Notes: generated from the letters alone by a model not told the origin. A stretch of 64,000 nucleotides of DNA from Flavobacterium sp. SH_e (GCF_025717045.1 NZ_JAOVZN010000008.1:241538-305537); one strand, 5' to 3'. Shown: positions 1 through 9,336, counted from the first letter of the stretch. Program-made: numbers and translations.

Positions 1-1
1 A

Positions 2-883
2 GAAGCTTATCCAGGAAAAACAGTTATTTTGATTGGAGAAGATCAATCTTATGCAACTTCACACGTAAGTGCAGGGCAATTAATTATGTATGTAAGCACG
101 GTTGGTGATTTGAACAACGGAAAATTATATGCATTAAAAAGAACAGACGGAAACCAAGTTGAAAAAACTATAGTATTGAATAGTTCTTATCCTGTTGAAT
201 TTGTTGAAATTCCAGATGCTAAAAACTTAACTGGTGCGGTAATCAATACAACGGTTAATGATTTAAAAGCAATTCGTTTTTCTAGAGTTGAAGACGTAGA
301 CTACAGAAAAGGAAGCGCGAACAATAATAGAGAAATATATTTTACAGCTACAGGTCAGGCGACAAATAATGCTCCAGTTGAAGGTTACACGATGTGGGGA
401 AGAGTTTATAAATTGAAATTAGACGCTTCAAATCCATTAAAAGGAACTTTAGAATTAGCTGTTGAAGGCGACAGTACTCCTGGAACTGGAATCATCAATC
501 CTGATAACTTATGTGTAACTGAAAACTACGTTTATATTCAAGAAGATGGTGACAGTTATTATGCCGATGCAAAACACGATTCATACATTTGGCAGTACGA
601 CATCGCTACAAAACAAAATAAAGCTTGGTTAAACATGAACCACAAAAGAACAGATGTTGCTTGGAACACACTTTATAACCAAACTGGCGAAATGAGATTT
701 GGAAGCTGGGAATTTGGTGCTATGCAAGACATTTCAGACATCATTGGTGTTCCAGATACTTTCACGGTAAATATTCACCCTCACACATGGCAGAGCGATG
801 CATTCAAAAATGCTGACGGTTCAGGAACTCAAACTAACAAAGAGGGAGGACAAACTGTAATTATTAGAAACGTACAACGCTAA
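2..883 (+). CDS. PhoX/DUF839-family phosphatase, C-terminal part (5' end outside window)
   Basis: The frame is open from base 2, so the gene begins before the window; the TTG at 29 is not a credible start. The visible 293 residues resemble the C-terminal part of DUF839/PhoX-like alkaline phosphatases: beta-propeller-like strands, a MWGRVYKLKL segment, an NPDNLCV motif like the PDN motif of PhoX propellers, and an EFGAMQDIS segment near the end. Known PhoX enzymes are secreted or cell-surface calcium-dependent phosphatases, often made under phosphate limitation. A di-haem peroxidase lipoprotein gene follows 69 bp downstream on the same strand and may be co-transcribed. Family assignment is good; the substrate is inferred. 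Confidence 0.72.
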   Translation, partial: EAYPGKTVILIGEDQSYATSHVSAGQLIMYVSTVGDLNNGKLYALKRTDGNQVEKTIVLNSSYPVEFVEIPDAKNLTGAVINTTVNDLKAIRFSRVEDVDYRKGSANNNREIYFTATGQATNNAPVEGYTMWGRVYKLKLDASNPLKGTLELAVEGDSTPGTGIINPDNLCVTENYVYIQEDGDSYYADAKHDSYIWQYDIATKQNKAWLNMNHKRTDVAWNTLYNQTGEMRFGSWEFGAMQDISDIIGVPDTFTVNIHPHTWQSDAFKNADGSGTQTNKEGGQTVIIRNVQR

Positions 884-952
884 TAATTTCTACCAAAATC
901 TTATTGACAACCCTTATTTTTCGATAAGGGTTGTTTCTATTACAACACCATT

Positions 953-2737
953 ATGAAATTAAAACATCTTACTTTTCTATTCCTACTGCTTTCTTTTTTC
1001 TTTTCATGCAAAGAAAGCGAAGCCTCAAAACCAACGGTTAAACAAGAATTACTTGTCGATTTAAGTAAACTTAGCAATGAAATTACTCAATTTCAGAAAC
1101 TTGTAACCAGCAATTCTTCAGAAAAAGAAATTGTCGAACAATTTAAAAAATCTCGTCTGGCATATAAAAAAGTCGAATGGGCAATTGAATATTTCATTCC
1201 TGAAACAGCTAGATTCATGAATGGCCCAGCTTTGGATGAAATGGAACTAGAAGAAAACAGATCTTTTGAACCTCATGGTTTTCAGGTTATGGAAGAAATG
1301 ATTTATCCAGAATATGACAGCAAAAGCAAAGAAGATTTAATACGAGAGTTGAATATTTTTCAATCAAATATTAAACAGCTCAAAAGCACTTTTGAAGTGA
1401 TTACCATTAGCGATGATTATGTTTTGGATGCCATGCAGCAGAATGTTTTTAGAGTTATTGCTTTAGGAATTACTGGTTTTGATAGTCCGATTCTGCAGTC
1501 TTCAATTCCAGAAACTGGCCAGAGTTTAATCTCAATTCCAGAAACGCTTGAAAAGATTGATGCTGGTAATAAATCGGTATCTGAATTAAGAGAGTTAACA
1601 AAAAACGCACAAAAATACTGCACTGAAAATAATAATTTCAATGCTTTCAATCGTGCCGTTTTTATAACTGAATATTTGAATCCGATTTCGAAAAAACTGA
1701 AAACTTTTCAGAAAGAAGAAAACATTAAAAATGTAAAGAAGAGCAGTCCGCTAAAACCAACAATTGAAACTTTATTTGATAAAGACGCTTTTGATGTAAA
1801 TGCTTTTGTGCTTTCAAAAGAATATAATTATACTAAAGAAAAAGCAGTTTTAGGAGAAAAATTGTTTTATGATACAAGTCTTTCAAAAAACAATGACCGA
1901 AGCTGTGCAACTTGCCATAATCCAGAAAAAGCTTTTACTGATGGCTTAAAAACTAATGTTTCATTAACGGGAATGAATTTACCCCGAAACACTCCTACTC
2001 TAACCTACGCTTCTCTGCAAAATGCTCAATTTTGGGATATGCGCCAATTGGATTTAGAAAAGCAGAGTGTAGATGTGATTCAGAATAAAGATGAAATGCA
2101 CGGCTCGATGGAAAACATTCATGCTAAAATTCAGCTGGATAAAGAATATGTAAAACTATTCAAAAAAGCCTTTCCAAAAACCTCAAAACCTGAAGCTTGG
2201 CAGATTCAAAATGCTATTGCGAGTTATGTACGCTCTTTAAACTCTTTTGATTCCAGATTTGATGAATATATGAGAGGAAATAAAAACGTGCTGAACAATG
2301 AGGAAATCGAAGGAATGAACCTTTTTATGGGAAAAGCAAAATGCGCTACCTGCCATTTTACACCTTTATTTAACGGAACGGTTCCTCCAAGTTATTCCAA
2401 AACCGAACACGAAGTTATTGGAACTCCTAGTGATGTTTCTGGAAAATCTTTAAGTTCAGACAAAGGCCGTTATATATACAATCAAATGCCTCAATTAATT
2501 GGTGCCTTTAAAACGCCGACGGTTAGAAATTCGGCTGTTACAGCTCCGTACATGCATAACGGAGTTTTTAAAACGCTGGAAGAGGTAGTTACTTTCTACA
2601 ACAAAGGAGGCGGAATTGGCTTGGGCTACGAAGTAGAAAATCAGACCCTCCCTTTCGATAAACTGAATTTAACGGTAAAAGAAGAAAAAGCTCTTGTTGC
2701 TTTTATGAAAACGCTCACGGATAAAAAATACCAGTAA
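953..2737 (+). CDS. Di-haem cytochrome c peroxidase (MauG/CCP family) lipoprotein with imelysin-like N-terminal domain
   Basis: A 594-residue protein with a lipoprotein signal (hydrophobic stretch ending FFFSC, Cys19). Residues about 25-260 form a helical region with imelysin/EfeO-like features (FKKSRLAYKKVEWAIEYF). Residues about 285-592 are a bacterial di-haem peroxidase with haem sites C318-A-T-C-H322 and C464-A-T-C-H468 and a candidate axial-ligand region APYMHNG (M534). Family members reduce peroxide or oxidise a partner using two c-haems in the periplasm; here it is probably outer-membrane anchored. The N-terminal domain makes it much longer than a canonical CCP (about 320-350 residues). 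Location downstream of a PhoX-like gene suggests a surface redox or nutrient-acquisition role, which is inference. Confidence 0.85.
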   Translation: MKLKHLTFLFLLLSFFFSCKESEASKPTVKQELLVDLSKLSNEITQFQKLVTSNSSEKEIVEQFKKSRLAYKKVEWAIEYFIPETARFMNGPALDEMELEENRSFEPHGFQVMEEMIYPEYDSKSKEDLIRELNIFQSNIKQLKSTFEVITISDDYVLDAMQQNVFRVIALGITGFDSPILQSSIPETGQSLISIPETLEKIDAGNKSVSELRELTKNAQKYCTENNNFNAFNRAVFITEYLNPISKKLKTFQKEENIKNVKKSSPLKPTIETLFDKDAFDVNAFVLSKEYNYTKEKAVLGEKLFYDTSLSKNNDRSCATCHNPEKAFTDGLKTNVSLTGMNLPRNTPTLTYASLQNAQFWDMRQLDLEKQSVDVIQNKDEMHGSMENIHAKIQLDKEYVKLFKKAFPKTSKPEAWQIQNAIASYVRSLNSFDSRFDEYMRGNKNVLNNEEIEGMNLFMGKAKCATCHFTPLFNGTVPPSYSKTEHEVIGTPSDVSGKSLSSDKGRYIYNQMPQLIGAFKTPTVRNSAVTAPYMHNGVFKTLEEVVTFYNKGGGIGLGYEVENQTLPFDKLNLTVKEEKALVAFMKTLTDKKYQ

Positions 2738-2762
2738 AACCAAAATAAAACTCTATTAAATA

Positions 2763-2796
2763 AAAACGCCGAAAATTAATTTTTTCGGCGTTTTTT
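2763..2796. terminator. Rho-independent terminator after the peroxidase gene
   Basis: AACGCCGAAAA and TTTTCGGCGTT form a GC-core hairpin with a short AT loop followed by a T-run. It lies 25 bp after the peroxidase stop and separates it from the Clp remnant. Confidence 0.85.
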
Positions 2797-2881
2797 CATT
2801 TTTTTATTCTTCTATAAAAAGGCGATAAGGAAATACATTTGATGACCTATTTTTTAAGTTCTTTATAAAGCTCTCGCATAA

Positions 2882-3556
2882 ATAATCCCATTCTATGGTG
2901 CACCTCCAGGATATGTTGGTTATGAAGAAGGTGGTTTATTAGTAAACAAGATTAGACAAAAACCATATTCTATTGTTTTATTTGACGAAATTGAAAAGGC
3001 ACATCCTTCCGTTTTTGACGTATTTTTACAGATTATGGACGAAGGAAAACTGCACGATCGCTTAGGTAAAGAAGGCGATTTTTCCAATGCCATAATTCTC
3101 TTTACATCGAATATTGGTGCAGATCATATCGTAAATACATTTAACAATGGTGAAATTCCAACTTCAGGTTCTTTAATGGAAATTATGGCAAATTATTTCA
3201 GACCTGAATTTTTGGGAAGATTAACTGAAATCATACCTTTTGCACCTATAAGCAAAGAAAATGCATTGAAAATTTTTGAAATCCATCTTAAAAAGGAATT
3301 TATGGATTTATTAAAAAACATCAATATTAAAGTAGAGATTCCGATGGAAGCCAAGCTCTATCTTGCTGAAAATGGTTATAATGCTAAATATGGAGCTAGA
3401 CCTATTAAAACCATTATCAGAACTCATTTAAGAAGACCTCTAGCTAAAAAAATAATTTCTGGTGAAGTGCAAGATGGAGATACAATTAAGGTGATTATCG
3501 AAAACAACGAAGTGCAATGGGTTAAAGAAGAAGCTTTTACTTCCGTTGAAAAATAA
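2882..3556 (+). pseudogene. 5'-truncated ClpB/ClpV-type AAA+ ATPase remnant
   Basis: The translated frame opens directly after a stop codon at 2879-2881, and homology is evident from about 2891 with FYGAPPGYVGY. The rest covers the second AAA+ module: Walker B LFDEIEKAHP, sensor LFTSNIG, arginine-finger region FRPEFLGRL and the D2-small motif YGARPIK, ending at a normal stop. Full Clp class I ATPases are about 800-870 residues; about 225 remain, with no D1 domain, no D2 Walker A and no N-terminus. The segment KLHDRLGKEGDFSNA differs from housekeeping ClpB, so a ClpV/TssH or other specialised paralogue is the more likely parent. A short product could start at ATG 3035, but it would lack ATPase motifs. 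No secretion-system genes are nearby. Confidence 0.82.
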
Positions 3557-3566
3557 ATTTAAACCA

Positions 3567-3602
3567 TAAAAAAACGCTAAGATTAATTTCTTAGCGTTTT
3601 TC
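3567..3602. terminator. Bidirectional terminator between the Clp remnant and parC
   Basis: AAACGCTAAGA and TCTTAGCGTTT form an 11-bp stem flanked by A and T runs, between convergent reading frames. It could stop transcription from both sides. Confidence 0.85.
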
Positions 3603-3606
3603 ATTT

Positions 3607-6321
3607 CTATTCTAAAACCAAACCTATTTGGCCATCATCATCTAATTCTGTTTCAACAGGATCGTCTTCTGGGATTTCTGGTTTTTCAGGAACTTCTTCA
3701 ACAGGCTCTTCATAAGGAAGCGGATCTAATAAATTTACTTGTCTTAATTTATCAGTTGTCAATTGATTTCCAAGAGCTTTGAAACCTTTTACGGCTATAA
3801 AGTCTTCTACATCAATATGAAGATCGTCTTTTTGAACGCCTTTTACTTTCGCAAATACCAATTGTGCTACAGGTCTATAATCTGTAGAAACAATCTCTAA
3901 TTGAGAATTTGGGTGATCTGTAATAAAGCTTTCTTCTTTTCCTTCATTTTCAACCAAGAAACGTTTCAAAAAGTAACGCTCTTTTTCTCCATCATAGTAA
4001 ATTGCAGAAATCGGTTTTTTAGGTTTCCATTTCTCCAAAACAATCATGTCTTCATCGAAATGCGTAGATAACTCTGGAATAATTACTTTCAATTTCCCTG
4101 ACTGACTAATTACTAAGATTTTGTCTGTCGGTTTAAATTCTCCTAGCAATTCTCCTCTTGCATCAACATTTAAACGTTTTACGGTATCGTCAAACCAAAC
4201 TTTTCTTGGAAGTAAAGTCGAAATTCCTTTTTCTTTTAATTCGATCTTCTTGATTGGATATTTGGTTACTAAGTTTCCTTTAGAACCACGTCCTTTGATT
4301 GCTAGTTTCGCAAAATCAATATCGAATTTCAGCTTTTTAATTGTTCCAACCTGACGCAGTAAAATCGTTACAACCTCAGCTTCTCCATTTGGATTATGTG
4401 AAAAATAAACTACTTGAGAACCGTTTGTTCCATTTGTCAAATCGTACGCTTTATCACGTGTTACACCAGTAACATTAAAACGTTTGATATAAGATGGCCC
4501 AGATTTACCATCACGGTACATCATATTATAAATGGTGCGTTTATCGTTTTTATCAAAAACGGCAGCGTGTATAATATCTTTTCCGATAAAAGTTTTGGCA
4601 TCGACTTTTGTAATCATCAATGTTCCGTCTCTTAAAAACACGATAACATCATCAATATCAGAACAATCTCCTACGTATTCATCTTTCTTTAAACTCGTTC
4701 CAACGAATCCTTCTTCACGGTTCACGTAAAGTTTTGTGTTACGTAAAACTACTTTTGTCGCTTCCACGTTGTCAAAAACACGAAGTTCTGTTTGACGTTC
4801 GCGTCCTTTTCCGTATTTCTCTTTTAATTTTGTAAAGTAAGCAATTGCAAAATCTGTTAAATGTTCCAGATTATACTCTACTTCTTTCATTTCTTCTTCC
4901 AATCTCGAAATCAATTCATCTGCTTTATCAGAATCAAAACGAGTGATACGAATCATCGGAATTTGAGTCAAACGCTGTAAATCATCGTCGTTAATTTCTC
5001 TAACGAATGATTTCTTAAAAGGTTCAAATCTATCATACAAGTATTTGTATAATGATTCTCTATCCCCGTATAATTTGAAGTCAATATACATTTCTTCACG
5101 AATGAATATTTTCTCCAAAGTAGAAAAGTGCCACTTATTTTTTAATTCTTCTAGCTGAATTTCAAGCTCTTGTTTTAGCAAATCAACAGTTCTTTCTGTT
5201 GAAATTCTCAACATTTGAGAAACACCAATAAATAATGGCTTATTATCTTCAATAACACATCCTAAAGGCGCAACAGATGTTTCGCAGGCAGTAAATGCAA
5301 ACAAAGCATCAATTGTTTTGTCTGGTGAAACACCTGGGAAAAGATGAATTAAAATCTCAACATCGGCTGCTGTATTATCTTCAATTTTCTTGATTTTGAT
5401 TTTACCTTTTTCATTGGCTTTCAAAATACTGTCAATTAAACTCGATGTATTGGTAGAAAACGGAATCTGTGTAATCACCAATGTATTTTTGTCTAATTGC
5501 GAAATCTTAGCACGCACACGCACACGTCCGCCTCGCATTCCGTCGTTGTAGTTGGAAACGTCGGCAATACCCTGCGTCATAAAATCAGGATAAAGCGTAA
5601 ATGGTTTTCCTTTTAAGATTTTAATCGAAGCGTCTATTAATTCATTGAAGTTATGAGGCAAAACTTTTGTTGAAAGTCCAACCGCAATACCTTCAGCCCC
5701 TTGTGCTAAAAGCAACGGGAATTTGACAGGAAGATTAATTGGTTCTGCTTTTCTACCATCATACGATAGTCCCCATTCTGTAATTTTTGGAGAATATAAA
5801 ACCTCTAAAGCAAATTTCGATAAACGTGCCTCAATATAACGGGGCGCTGCCGCACCGTCGCCAGTTAGTATATTTCCCCAGTTTCCTTGGCAATCAATCA
5901 ATAAATCTTTTTGACCAATCTGCACCATAGCATCACCAATACTAGCATCTCCGTGTGGATGATACTGCATCGTGTGACCAACAACATTGGCAACTTTATT
6001 ATAACGACCATCATCCAGCTCTTTTAAAGAGTGCATAATACGACGCTGAACAGGTTTGAATCCGTCCTCGATAGCAGGAACTGCACGCTCCAGAATTACG
6101 TACGAAGCATAATCCAGAAACCAGTCTTTGTACATTCCGGTTACTTTGGTAATAACGTCTTCGCCTTCTTCTTCCTGATTTTCGTAAAAATGTACTCCTT
6201 CAAAATGTTTTCCTTCCCCATCAATTACATCATCATCGCCATCCTGAATGTTATCCAGATTTTCATCTGAATTATTTTCGTCGTCGTTTGGAATTATGTT
6301 ATCGTCTTCTTCGTCTTTCAT
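3607..6321 (-). CDS. parC: DNA topoisomerase IV subunit A (GyrA/ParC family)
   Basis: A 904-residue type IIA topoisomerase cleavage subunit. It has the conserved VILERAVPAIEDGFKPVQRR segment, HPHGD (121-125), and the active-site tyrosine in APRYIEARL (Tyr162) that forms the transient DNA-protein link. A beta-propeller-like C-terminal half follows, ending in a Pro/Glu/Asp-rich tail. The first roughly 50 residues are an acidic Asn/Asp/Glu-rich extension, unusual for the family. The cytoplasmic enzyme decatenates daughter chromosomes with ParE. It is the last gene of the minus-strand set parE, DUF1016, parC, starting 23 bp after the DUF1016 stop. Topoisomerase IV rather than gyrase is inferred from the ParE partner in the same operon. 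Confidence 0.92.
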   Translation of the reverse strand: MKDEEDDNIIPNDDENNSDENLDNIQDGDDDVIDGEGKHFEGVHFYENQEEEGEDVITKVTGMYKDWFLDYASYVILERAVPAIEDGFKPVQRRIMHSLKELDDGRYNKVANVVGHTMQYHPHGDASIGDAMVQIGQKDLLIDCQGNWGNILTGDGAAAPRYIEARLSKFALEVLYSPKITEWGLSYDGRKAEPINLPVKFPLLLAQGAEGIAVGLSTKVLPHNFNELIDASIKILKGKPFTLYPDFMTQGIADVSNYNDGMRGGRVRVRAKISQLDKNTLVITQIPFSTNTSSLIDSILKANEKGKIKIKKIEDNTAADVEILIHLFPGVSPDKTIDALFAFTACETSVAPLGCVIEDNKPLFIGVSQMLRISTERTVDLLKQELEIQLEELKNKWHFSTLEKIFIREEMYIDFKLYGDRESLYKYLYDRFEPFKKSFVREINDDDLQRLTQIPMIRITRFDSDKADELISRLEEEMKEVEYNLEHLTDFAIAYFTKLKEKYGKGRERQTELRVFDNVEATKVVLRNTKLYVNREEGFVGTSLKKDEYVGDCSDIDDVIVFLRDGTLMITKVDAKTFIGKDIIHAAVFDKNDKRTIYNMMYRDGKSGPSYIKRFNVTGVTRDKAYDLTNGTNGSQVVYFSHNPNGEAEVVTILLRQVGTIKKLKFDIDFAKLAIKGRGSKGNLVTKYPIKKIELKEKGISTLLPRKVWFDDTVKRLNVDARGELLGEFKPTDKILVISQSGKLKVIIPELSTHFDEDMIVLEKWKPKKPISAIYYDGEKERYFLKRFLVENEGKEESFITDHPNSQLEIVSTDYRPVAQLVFAKVKGVQKDDLHIDVEDFIAVKGFKALGNQLTTDKLRQVNLLDPLPYEEPVEEVPEKPEIPEDDPVETELDDDGQIGLVLE

Positions 6322-6344
6322 TTAATTATATTCTAATTATAATT

Positions 6345-7448
6345 CTATTTCTTTTCGAGTAATTCTTTTAAAGCTTCAACACTTGGCAAAACGGTCTTAT
6401 ATTTACTGGCAAATATTTGCTCATTGTTTTCTGGCAAAGTATATTTTACAACCGCTTCGCTTTTATTCTGGCAAAGTACAATTCCGATAGTTTTGTTTTC
6501 ATCTTCCAAGCGCATTTCTCTATCGTAATAATTGACATACATTTGCATCTGGCCTAAATCCTGATGTTTTAATTCGCCTATTTTTAAATCTATTAGGACA
6601 AAACACCGCAATATTCTATTGTAAAAAACTAAATCAATTCTAAAATGTTTATCATCAAAAGTAATTCTTTCCTGTCTTGCAACAAAAGTAAAACCATGAC
6701 CTAACTCTAGTAAGAAATGCTCTAGCTTATTAATAATTTCTTCTTCTAATTGCGATTCCGAATATTGATTCAATTCAGGTAATCCTAAAAATTCAAGAAT
6801 GTAAGGATCTTTGATGATATCTTTTGGTTTCTCAATAATTTGACCTTCTTCGGAAAGTTTTAAGATTCCTTCTTTATCACGGCTTAACGCTAATCTTGTA
6901 TAAAGAGCAGTGTCATATTGGCGTTTTAATTCTCTTACACTCCAATTATGTTTTTCAGCTTCTATTTTATAGAAACGCCTTTCTTTTTCATCATCAATTC
7001 GCATTAAAAAAATATAATGGCTAAAAGTCAATTTAAAAAATGAAGACAAAGTTTGATAATCCACTTTATCAAATTTCGCAGACACTGACTGCGTTTTTTG
7101 AGATTCGAATTCCGCAGACACTGTCTGCGCTTTTTGAATTTGTAAAATCCGAGACAGTGACTCGGATTTTGAGAAAGTCATATAGAACTGTCTTATTTGT
7201 TCCAAATTTCTAATCGAAAATCCTTTTCCAAACTCCTTTGTCAATTGTTGAGAAAGCCCTTTTAAAAGCTGTTTACCATATTCCGCCCTATCTTTTCCAT
7301 TTTGTTCTTCTTCAACTATAATTCTTCCTATTTCAAAATAAGTAATGGTCATTGTTGAATTTACGGTACGTAAAACCTGTTGTCGGGCATTTTGCAATAA
7401 CTCGGCAACTTGCTGAAAAATGACTTTATTTTGAAGACCGTCTGGCAC
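6345..7448 (-). CDS. DUF1016/YhcG-family PD-(D/E)XK nuclease-domain protein
   Basis: A 367-residue protein starting at GTG 7446-7448; the frame closes just upstream and the homology runs almost to the N-terminus. Residues about 10-90 match the DUF1016 N-terminal domain (YFEIGRIIVEEEQNG, AEYGKQLLKGLS, GFSIRNLEQIRQFY). Residues about 235-350 form a PD-(D/E)XK fold with D272 in FRIDLVFYNR and D287-L-K289 in VLIDLKIGEL; Asp replaces the more usual Glu. Between them, residues 94-129 are a 12-residue repeat (S-E-S-L-S-R, A-Q-T-V-S-A, T-Q-S-V-S-A) encoded by palindromic DNA. The family is scattered among accessory genes and its in vivo role is not settled. Here it sits between parE and parC with gaps of 19 and 23 bp. 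Confidence 0.85.
   Translation of the reverse strand: MPDGLQNKVIFQQVAELLQNARQQVLRTVNSTMTITYFEIGRIIVEEEQNGKDRAEYGKQLLKGLSQQLTKEFGKGFSIRNLEQIRQFYMTFSKSESLSRILQIQKAQTVSAEFESQKTQSVSAKFDKVDYQTLSSFFKLTFSHYIFLMRIDDEKERRFYKIEAEKHNWSVRELKRQYDTALYTRLALSRDKEGILKLSEEGQIIEKPKDIIKDPYILEFLGLPELNQYSESQLEEEIINKLEHFLLELGHGFTFVARQERITFDDKHFRIDLVFYNRILRCFVLIDLKIGELKHQDLGQMQMYVNYYDREMRLEDENKTIGIVLCQNKSEAVVKYTLPENNEQIFASKYKTVLPSVEALKELLEKK
7077..7165. repeat. Three 17-bp palindromic units at a 36-bp period inside the DUF1016 gene
   Basis: Units at 7077-7093 (CGCAGACACTGACTGCG), 7113-7129 (CGCAGACACTGTCTGCG) and 7149-7165 (CCGAGACAGTGACTCGG) each form a stem. Unit starts are exactly 36 bp apart, keeping frame, and give the 12-residue peptide repeat. 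The third unit has changed both arms coordinately (CGCAG/CTGCG to CCGAG/CTCGG), which preserves pairing. Confidence 0.85.
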
Positions 7449-7467
7449 TATAACTTTTATTTAACTA

Positions 7468-9336
7468 TTAAGCCTCCTCCAGCTCATCAATCTCAACCTT
7501 CAGATTCTTTATAATAAAGTCCTGTCTGTCTGGCGTATTTTTACCCATATAGAAAGACAACAATTGCTCGATCGAAGTATGTTTATCCATCATAACAGGA
7601 TCTAAACGAATTGTATCTCCAATAAAGTTCTTGAACTCATCTGGCGAAATCTCTCCCAAACCTTTGAATCGGGTGATTTCTGGTTTTGGCTTTAGTTTTT
7701 CGATCGCGTCTTTTCTTTCTTCTTCAGAATAACAATAAATCGTTTCTTTTTTGTTTCTAACCCTGAAAAGCGGTGTCTGTAAAATATACAAATGTCCTTC
7801 TTTTATTAATTCTGGGAAAAACTGCAAGAAGAACGTAATTAAAAGCAAACGAATGTGCATTCCGTCGACATCGGCATCGGTTGCGATTACGATGTTGTTA
7901 TAACGTAATTTTTCTAGTCCGTCTTCGATATCAAGTGCAGCTTGAAGTAAGTTGAATTCTTCGTTTTCATACACAATCTTTTTAGACATTCCGTATGAAT
8001 TCAAAGGTTTACCACGCAAACTGAAAACCGCTTGCGTATTTACGTCACGTGACTTTGTAATCGATCCAGAAGCCGAATCCCCTTCGGTAATAAAAAGCGT
8101 GCTTTCTAAGTTTCTTGGGTTTTTAGTGTCTGGAAGATGCGCGCGACAATCTCTTAATTTTTTATTGTGAAGATTGGCTTTTTTAGCACGATCTGTCGCC
8201 AGTTTTCTAATTCCTGACAATTCTTTTCTTTCGCGTTCTGCCTGAAGAATTTTACGCAATAAAGCTTCAGCTGTCGGCGGATTTTTATGCAGGTAATTAT
8301 CGAGTTTTGTTTTGATGAAATCGTTAACGAAAGTACGAACAGAAACTGCAGGAGTTCCATCGTCAGATCCCATATCTGTAGAACCTAATTTTGTTTTGGT
8401 CTGAGACTCAAAAACCGGCTCCATCACTTTAATACTAATAGCACTAACAATTGATTTACGAACGTCTGATGCTTCGAAATTCTTGTTGTAAAACTCACGA
8501 ATCGTTTTTACAACCGCCTCACGGTAAGCCGCTAAGTGCGTTCCTCCTTGCGTTGTATTTTGACCGTTTACGAAAGAGTGATATTCTTCACTATATTGGG
8601 TTTTACTATGTGTCAGCGCAACCTCAATATCATGATCTTTTAAATGAATGATTGGATATTCTAAATCTTCTTCATTAATCGTTTCTTCTAATAAATCACG
8701 AAGCCCGTTTTCTGAATAGTATTTTTCTCCGTTGAAAATAATCGTTAAACCATTGTTCAAATAACAATAGTTTTTAACCATTTTTACGACATATTCTAAA
8801 CGGAATTTGTAATTTTTGAAAATCGTTTCGTCTGGCGTAAAAATTACTTTCGTCCCTTTACGTTTGGTCGTATCGATTACCTCTTCTTCTAAAACTAAAT
8901 TTCCTGCCGAAAACTCCGCTCCTTTTTGTTTATCATCACGAACCGATTCTACACGGAAATAATTAGACAAAGCATTTACCGCTTTTGTTCCGACACCATT
9001 CAAACCAACTGATTTCTGGAAAGCTTTAGAATCGTACTTTCCACCAGTATTCATTTTCGAAACTACATCGACCACTTTACCCAATGGAATTCCTCGTCCG
9101 TAATCACGAACAGAAACTGTTTTGTCTTTAATACTTACTTCAATAGTTTTTCCGGCACCCATAACGAATTCATCGATACAGTTGTCTAAAACCTCTTTCA
9201 AAAGAATGTAAATACCATCATCCGGTGATGATCCGTCCCCTAATTTCCCGATGTACATACCCGGACGCATACGAATATGTTCCTTCCAATCGAGTGAACG
9301 AATATTATCTTCGTTGTATTGATTTTGCTCTAGCAT
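7468..9336 (-). CDS. parE: DNA topoisomerase IV subunit B (GyrB/ParE family)
   Basis: A 622-residue ATPase subunit of a type IIA topoisomerase. Family motifs in order: HIRMRPGMYIG near residue 20, the GHKL ATP-binding motifs EVLDNCIDEF, GRGIPLG and GLNGVGTKAVNAL, the TOPRIM motif ITEGDSASG, and the metal-binding DADVDGMHI. The length lacks the large insertion of long GyrB forms and fits ParE. It supplies ATP-driven strand capture for ParC, the third gene downstream. The operon is probably transcribed from the 163-bp gap upstream of 9336, where I find no clean promoter match. Separation from its partner by a DUF1016 gene is the notable feature. Confidence 0.92.
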   Translation of the reverse strand: MLEQNQYNEDNIRSLDWKEHIRMRPGMYIGKLGDGSSPDDGIYILLKEVLDNCIDEFVMGAGKTIEVSIKDKTVSVRDYGRGIPLGKVVDVVSKMNTGGKYDSKAFQKSVGLNGVGTKAVNALSNYFRVESVRDDKQKGAEFSAGNLVLEEEVIDTTKRKGTKVIFTPDETIFKNYKFRLEYVVKMVKNYCYLNNGLTIIFNGEKYYSENGLRDLLEETINEEDLEYPIIHLKDHDIEVALTHSKTQYSEEYHSFVNGQNTTQGGTHLAAYREAVVKTIREFYNKNFEASDVRKSIVSAISIKVMEPVFESQTKTKLGSTDMGSDDGTPAVSVRTFVNDFIKTKLDNYLHKNPPTAEALLRKILQAERERKELSGIRKLATDRAKKANLHNKKLRDCRAHLPDTKNPRNLESTLFITEGDSASGSITKSRDVNTQAVFSLRGKPLNSYGMSKKIVYENEEFNLLQAALDIEDGLEKLRYNNIVIATDADVDGMHIRLLLITFFLQFFPELIKEGHLYILQTPLFRVRNKKETIYCYSEEERKDAIEKLKPKPEITRFKGLGEISPDEFKNFIGDTIRLDPVMMDKHTSIEQLLSFYMGKNTPDRQDFIIKNLKVEIDELEEA

